This document shows positions 62,149-64,000 of a DNA stretch of 64,000 bases, piece after piece. How positions within the stretch are numbered: position 1 is the stretch's first letter; each line of letters starts with the position of its first letter. Under the pieces are notes generated by a model. It had not been told where the DNA came from, did no database searches, and saw nothing but the letters and a program-made list of their open reading frames with translations. This stretch comes from CAISCU01 sp051861545 (lineage in GTDB: Bacteria; Bacteroidota; Bacteroidia; UKL13-3). Made by a program: the position numbers and the translations under genes. The stretch lies in assembly GCA_051861545.1 (NCBI GenBank), contig JBIMKP010000002.1:1-64000 (forward strand). Direction: 5' to 3'.

Positions 62149-62637
62149 ATGCTAAAAGTGCAATTTCAAAAATTTAGAAAATTTGGATGCTTAATCGGGC
62201 TTTTATTCTTAGCTCCAATACTTTCTTTTGCTCAAAGCGAGTGGGTTGAATTTAAGGCATTTCGACAAGCAGCACCACGTGTTTTTAAATACCATACTCC
62301 TAGTAAATTCGAAATTGTAAATGGAAAATTGAATATTACTTTTAAATCATCGAATGGTTATTTGTTTGAAATTAATGGCATTCCAAAATCAGCGTTAAAA
62401 TGCGGGAAGGTGCTTAATCCCTCAAATTTCTCTGTTCTAGTAATAGATAATTTAATGGATAAAAAGTTTGTTAGCAAGGCAAACGACTACCACAATTCAA
62501 TAGGAATTGTATGCCTAGAAAAGGGCTTTTATAAAATTATATTCAAAGGAAAACTATATAACGGACAGCAGAAAATAAGCTGTGATGCAACCCTTTTAGG
62601 AAAAATTAAATCAGAAAAACAATTACAGACATACTAA
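62149..62637 (+). CDS. secreted protein, unknown (162 aa)
   Basis: Signal peptide after a short basic lead (ILSFAQ). Mature part is beta-rich with several lysines and two or three cysteines (LKCGKV, GIVCLEKGF, ISCDATLLG). No family recognised. The protease gene starts one base after its stop, so the two may be cotranscribed. Confidence 0.6.
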   Translation: MLKVQFQKFRKFGCLIGLLFLAPILSFAQSEWVEFKAFRQAAPRVFKYHTPSKFEIVNGKLNITFKSSNGYLFEINGIPKSALKCGKVLNPSNFSVLVIDNLMDKKFVSKANDYHNSIGIVCLEKGFYKIIFKGKLYNGQQKISCDATLLGKIKSEKQLQTY

Positions 62638-62638
62638 T

Positions 62639-64000
62639 ATGAACTTCAAAAAAATTACTATCCTAGGACTGGCTTTGGGAATGCAATTGGCAACATTTGC
62701 ACAGGCACCAATCACCCAAAAAAGAAATGCACTTTTGGCAAAAACGCCAGAAGAGCGACTTCAGATACTTCAGGAAAATTTTATAATTGAACAAAAAGAA
62801 TTAAACGAAACCTTAGCTAAATCAGGTCAGCCAAGAACTATGGTTTCTGCTAATGGTAATTTTATGGAGGCTAAGTTTTTATCAAATGGCTTACCAATTT
62901 ATGTTCAAACATTAAATAATACCGATGCTGCAAAAACTATTTCAACCAATAAAGTTCAACCTGGTGGCTCATTGGGATTGAGTTTAACTGGTTCGGGTAT
63001 GACCAATCGCCTAGGTGTTTGGGATGGTGGAGCAGTACTTTTAACTCATCAGGAGTTTCAGAGCAGAGCCGTTCAATCAGATAATCCTTCTTCTACCAGC
63101 GATCATGCTACTCACGTTGCCGGAACTATGGTTGCAGGCGGTGTTGTTGCAAATGCAAGAGGTATGAGTTATCAAGCTCCTATCAAATGTTATGATTGGA
63201 ATAGCGATGATGGAGAAATGGGCGCTGCAGCTGCTGCTGGTATGTTGGTTTCTAACCATTCTTACGGACAAGTTGGCGGCTGGCAATGGGTTAGTGGTTC
63301 ATCGTGGAGATTTTGGGGAGACCAAAGTTTGTCTACAGAATTTGATTCGAAATATGGTTTTTATGATAATAATTCAGAGGTTTTTGATCAATTATTAGTT
63401 GATTATCCTTTTTATCTTCCATTTATGGCAGCGGGTAACGACAGAGGTAATGGCCCTTCAGGAAATTTTACATGGCAGGTTAGAAATTCAAACGGACAAT
63501 GGGTTAATGGAACAGGAACTCCTCCTGGAAAAATTGGTCCTTATGATTGTATGAGTGGTGGTCCGGCTAATGCTAAAAACGTTATGACAGTTGGTGCAGT
63601 GAATCCAATATTAAATGGTTGGACAGGTGCATCTGGTGTTGTAATGAGTTCATTTAGTGGATGGGGCCCAACAGATGATGGAAGAATAAAACCAGATATC
63701 GTTGCAAACGGAGTTGATGTTTACTCAGCAGGTAGTAGCAGTAATACAAATTATACAACCAAAGATGGAACTTCAATGGCTACTCCTAATGCCAGTGGTT
63801 CTGCATTGTTGATTCAACAACATCATAACAATGTAAGAGGCAAATTTATGCGTTCTTCTACTTTAAAAGGTTTAATCATTCATACAGCTGATGAAGCAGG
63901 TTCAAACCCTGGTCCTGATTATAGTTTTGGATGGGGTTTAATGAATACAGCAAAAGCAGTGCAAATGATAAACGATTCATCAGGACAAAGAATTTCAGAA
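62639..64000 (+). CDS. subtilisin-like serine protease (S8), partial at window end
   Basis: At least 454 aa and open at the right edge. Signal peptide (TFAQ). Catalytic triad of family S8: D129 (LGVWDGG), H156 (DHATHVAGT) and S379 (DGTSMATPNASG), with N267 (AAGNDRG) for the oxyanion hole. An N-terminal prodomain-like segment (about 25-110) precedes. It is likely a T9SS cargo with a C-terminal sorting domain beyond the window, as in many Bacteroidota proteases. Confidence 0.9.
   Translation, partial: MNFKKITILGLALGMQLATFAQAPITQKRNALLAKTPEERLQILQENFIIEQKELNETLAKSGQPRTMVSANGNFMEAKFLSNGLPIYVQTLNNTDAAKTISTNKVQPGGSLGLSLTGSGMTNRLGVWDGGAVLLTHQEFQSRAVQSDNPSSTSDHATHVAGTMVAGGVVANARGMSYQAPIKCYDWNSDDGEMGAAAAAGMLVSNHSYGQVGGWQWVSGSSWRFWGDQSLSTEFDSKYGFYDNNSEVFDQLLVDYPFYLPFMAAGNDRGNGPSGNFTWQVRNSNGQWVNGTGTPPGKIGPYDCMSGGPANAKNVMTVGAVNPILNGWTGASGVVMSSFSGWGPTDDGRIKPDIVANGVDVYSAGSSSNTNYTTKDGTSMATPNASGSALLIQQHHNNVRGKFMRSSTLKGLIIHTADEAGSNPGPDYSFGWGLMNTAKAVQMINDSSGQRISE

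Overview
The window is AT-rich and reads as a chromosomal segment of a Bacteroidota bacterium, probably a gliding or T9SS-bearing lineage near Chitinophagales or Sphingobacteriales. The signs are a type A T9SS sorting domain (1676-4474), a CHU_C gliding-motility-associated C-terminal domain (41575-43512), a two-gene Bacteroidota RHS locus with a DUF6443-type start, many Bacteroidota-style signal peptides ending in AQ, and several leaderless-looking or TTG starts. No rRNA, tRNA or CRISPR array was seen.

Layout. 1-464 is the right end of an IS21-family element (istB). 545-9714 holds secreted and membrane proteins, then a compact rbfA, methyltransferase and LolC-type permease run. 9861-14043 carries an erythromycin-esterase-like protein, RluD and a LysM lytic transglycosylase, separated by repeat-rich DNA. 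14104-18033 has a SUMF1-like/MORN gene pair and a GNAT-like protein. 18128-26503 is a large RHS locus: two secreted RHS proteins, the second ending in a metallopeptidase-like (LAS-fold) C-terminal domain, followed with a 4-bp overlap by a small lipoprotein that is a good candidate immunity protein. 26667-28851 is an IS200-like Y1 transposase followed by five tandem ~338-bp units, each with four short palindromes.

29601-35261 is a defence-like island bounded by a perfect 14-bp inverted repeat: a frameshifted BCS1-like AAA ATPase, two small proteins, a decayed DEDDh exonuclease, a DUF262/DUF1524 (GmrSD-like) protein and a WYL regulator coupled to it. 35420-43512 is mostly secreted proteins of unknown role. 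43895-50580 holds two Crp/Fnr regulators, each followed by a palindromic candidate operator. One precedes a SMR exporter and a membrane acyltransferase-like gene, the other a five-gene outer-membrane protein cluster with three tandem paralogues. 51109-55468 has a YwqK-like protein, a DinB-like gene split by a 244-bp MITE, a PQQ-type sugar dehydrogenase-like lipoprotein and an MntA/HepT pair. 55615-64000 is more conserved: a YfbK-like VWA protein, GNAT, polyprenyl diphosphate synthase, M28 peptidase, PurS, PssA and the start of a subtilisin-like protease that runs off the window.

The most unusual content is (i) the RHS metallopeptidase toxin with its lipoprotein partner, (ii) the Y1 transposase with its 5-unit palindrome array and related palindromes dispersed across the window, (iii) a family of nested palindromic elements with shared ends at about 12.4-12.7, 40.4 and 50.6-51.0 kb, (iv) the cassette-like defence island, and (v) a MITE caught inside a gene with clean target duplication. 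All family assignments come from reading motifs by eye; no database search was run.
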